Source: Thermovibrio sp.
Lineage (GTDB): Bacteria > Aquificota > Desulfurobacteriia > Desulfurobacteriales > Desulfurobacteriaceae
Length of the DNA stretch: 15,841 bases
Reading direction: 5' to 3'
Assembly: GCA_003978105.1 (NCBI GenBank)
Contig: QOAO01000005.1
Location: 1 to 15,841, forward strand
Made by a program: the position numbers and the translations under genes. This document shows positions 15,131-15,841 of the stretch, one piece after another. How positions within the stretch are numbered: position 1 is the first letter of the stretch; the number at the start of each line of letters is the position of its first letter. The notes below the pieces were generated by a model, which was given only the letters and a program-made list of their open reading frames with translations, had not been told where the DNA came from and ran no database searches.

Positions 15131-15841
15131 TTCTCCTCAGGTTCCAACTGGCAGATTTCCTCTCCACACCTCTTTTCAGGCCTCAGCTGAGGAAAGAGTA
15201 AAACCTCCCTTATTGAGTCCTTGTTTGTAAAGAGCATAACAAGTCTGTCTATTCCTATACCTTCACCTGCCGTTGGAGGCATCCCGTACTCAAGGGCAGT
15301 AATGAAGTCTGCATCGTACTCCATTGCCTCCTCATCGCCCTTTGCCCTTTCCTCAAGTTGCTGCTTGAACCTCTCCTCCTGCTCCTTAGGATTGTTAAGC
15401 TCTGTGTAGGCATTTGCTATTTCCCTTCCAAAGACAAAGAGCTCAAACCTCTCTACCAATTCCGGATTTCCCCTCTTCTCCTTTGCAAGTGGAGAAATGG
15501 CCTTTGGAAAGTCAACTACGAAAGTTGGCTGTATTAGTTCCGGCTCGACCAATGCCTCAAAGAGCTCCTGAACCCTCCTAAAGTGTGAAAGCTCCTCAGC
15601 CTTCTCTATTCCGACCTCCTTTGCCTTCCGGAGTACTTTTTCCTCGTCGTGAAGGAGTTCCTCCTCGGAAAGTCCCGTCTTCCTTGAGAGTTCCCCTAAG
15701 TAGAAAATCCTCCTGAAAGGCCTCTTAAAGGATATCTTCTCTCCCTGATACTCAATTTCCCTGACTCCCTTTCCGAATATCTCGTCTAAGAGAAATTCAA
15801 AGAGCTCCTCAGTCATCTCCATAAGGTCATTGTAGTCTGCG
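15127..15841 (-). CDS. lysS: Lysyl-tRNA synthetase, C-terminal part (5' end beyond window)
   Basis: This class II synthetase charges tRNA-Lys. The frame is open to the window edge, so 237 residues of the catalytic domain are visible and the OB-fold anticodon-binding domain and motif 1 lie outside. The visible part starts ADYNDLMEMTEELFEF, which is characteristic of LysRS. It continues with PTFVVDFPKAISPLAK, then ELFVFGREIANAYTELNNP, the LysRS-specific substrate region, and motif 3 in GEGIGIDRLVMLFTN. After the conserved REVLLFPQLRPE end there is a short tail with two Cys (RCGEEIC). The stop overlaps the start of the Lol permease. It is probably the upstream gene of the minus-strand run shown here. 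Confidence 0.95.
   Translation of the reverse strand, partial: ADYNDLMEMTEELFEFLLDEIFGKGVREIEYQGEKISFKRPFRRIFYLGELSRKTGLSEEELLHDEEKVLRKAKEVGIEKAEELSHFRRVQELFEALVEPELIQPTFVVDFPKAISPLAKEKRGNPELVERFELFVFGREIANAYTELNNPKEQEERFKQQLEERAKGDEEAMEYDADFITALEYGMPPTAGEGIGIDRLVMLFTNKDSIREVLLFPQLRPEKRCGEEICQLEPEEK

Overview
The window is a densely packed bacterial chromosome segment with almost no non-coding DNA. Gene content and codon style point to a thermophilic, AT-rich Gram-negative of the Aquificota type, perhaps Desulfurobacteriaceae such as Desulfurobacterium or Thermovibrio. That placement is an inference from protein style, frequent TTG starts and tight gene overlaps; no 16S or other taxonomic marker is present.

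Left arm (1-6021, plus strand): one tight operon-like run. It opens with a clostripain-family (C11) peptidase lipoprotein cut by the window edge and a small OB-fold-like lipoprotein. These are followed by thiL (thiamine monophosphate kinase), uppP (undecaprenyl diphosphate phosphatase), pilT (type IV pilus retraction ATPase) and pilC (pilus platform protein). Gaps range from a 14-base overlap to 17 bases, so transcriptional and translational coupling is likely.

Middle (6030-12085, minus strand): a type IV pilus tip and priming cluster, in transcription order pilY1, fimT/gspH, pilV, pilW, pilX. Each of the first four genes overlaps the next by 4 or 10 bases or is nearly adjacent to it. The cluster runs tail-to-tail into pilC with only 8 bases between stop codons. 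Retraction motor, platform, tip adhesin and minor pilins therefore lie within about 8.4 kb. By eye this cluster is more AT-rich (about 30-38% GC in sampled lines) than the housekeeping genes to its right (about 40-53%).

Right arm (12109-15841, minus strand): 3' part of lysS, a LolC/LolE-type lipoprotein-release permease, a GNAT N-acetylglutamate synthase-like gene, tyrS and a tRNA-Pro(CGG). The tRNA ends 23 bases before the pilY1 start, so the pilus cluster may be read from the tRNA or tyrS promoters and released by tRNA processing.

No CRISPR array, transposase, phage gene or clear new defence system is visible. The items most worth a second look are a perfect 14-bp hairpin inside pilY1, the hexa-tyrosine tract and repeated FNVCEY motif of PilY1, calcium-type loops in both PilY1 and PilW, the disulfide-hairpin pattern of the C11 lipoprotein, and the compositional step at the tRNA.
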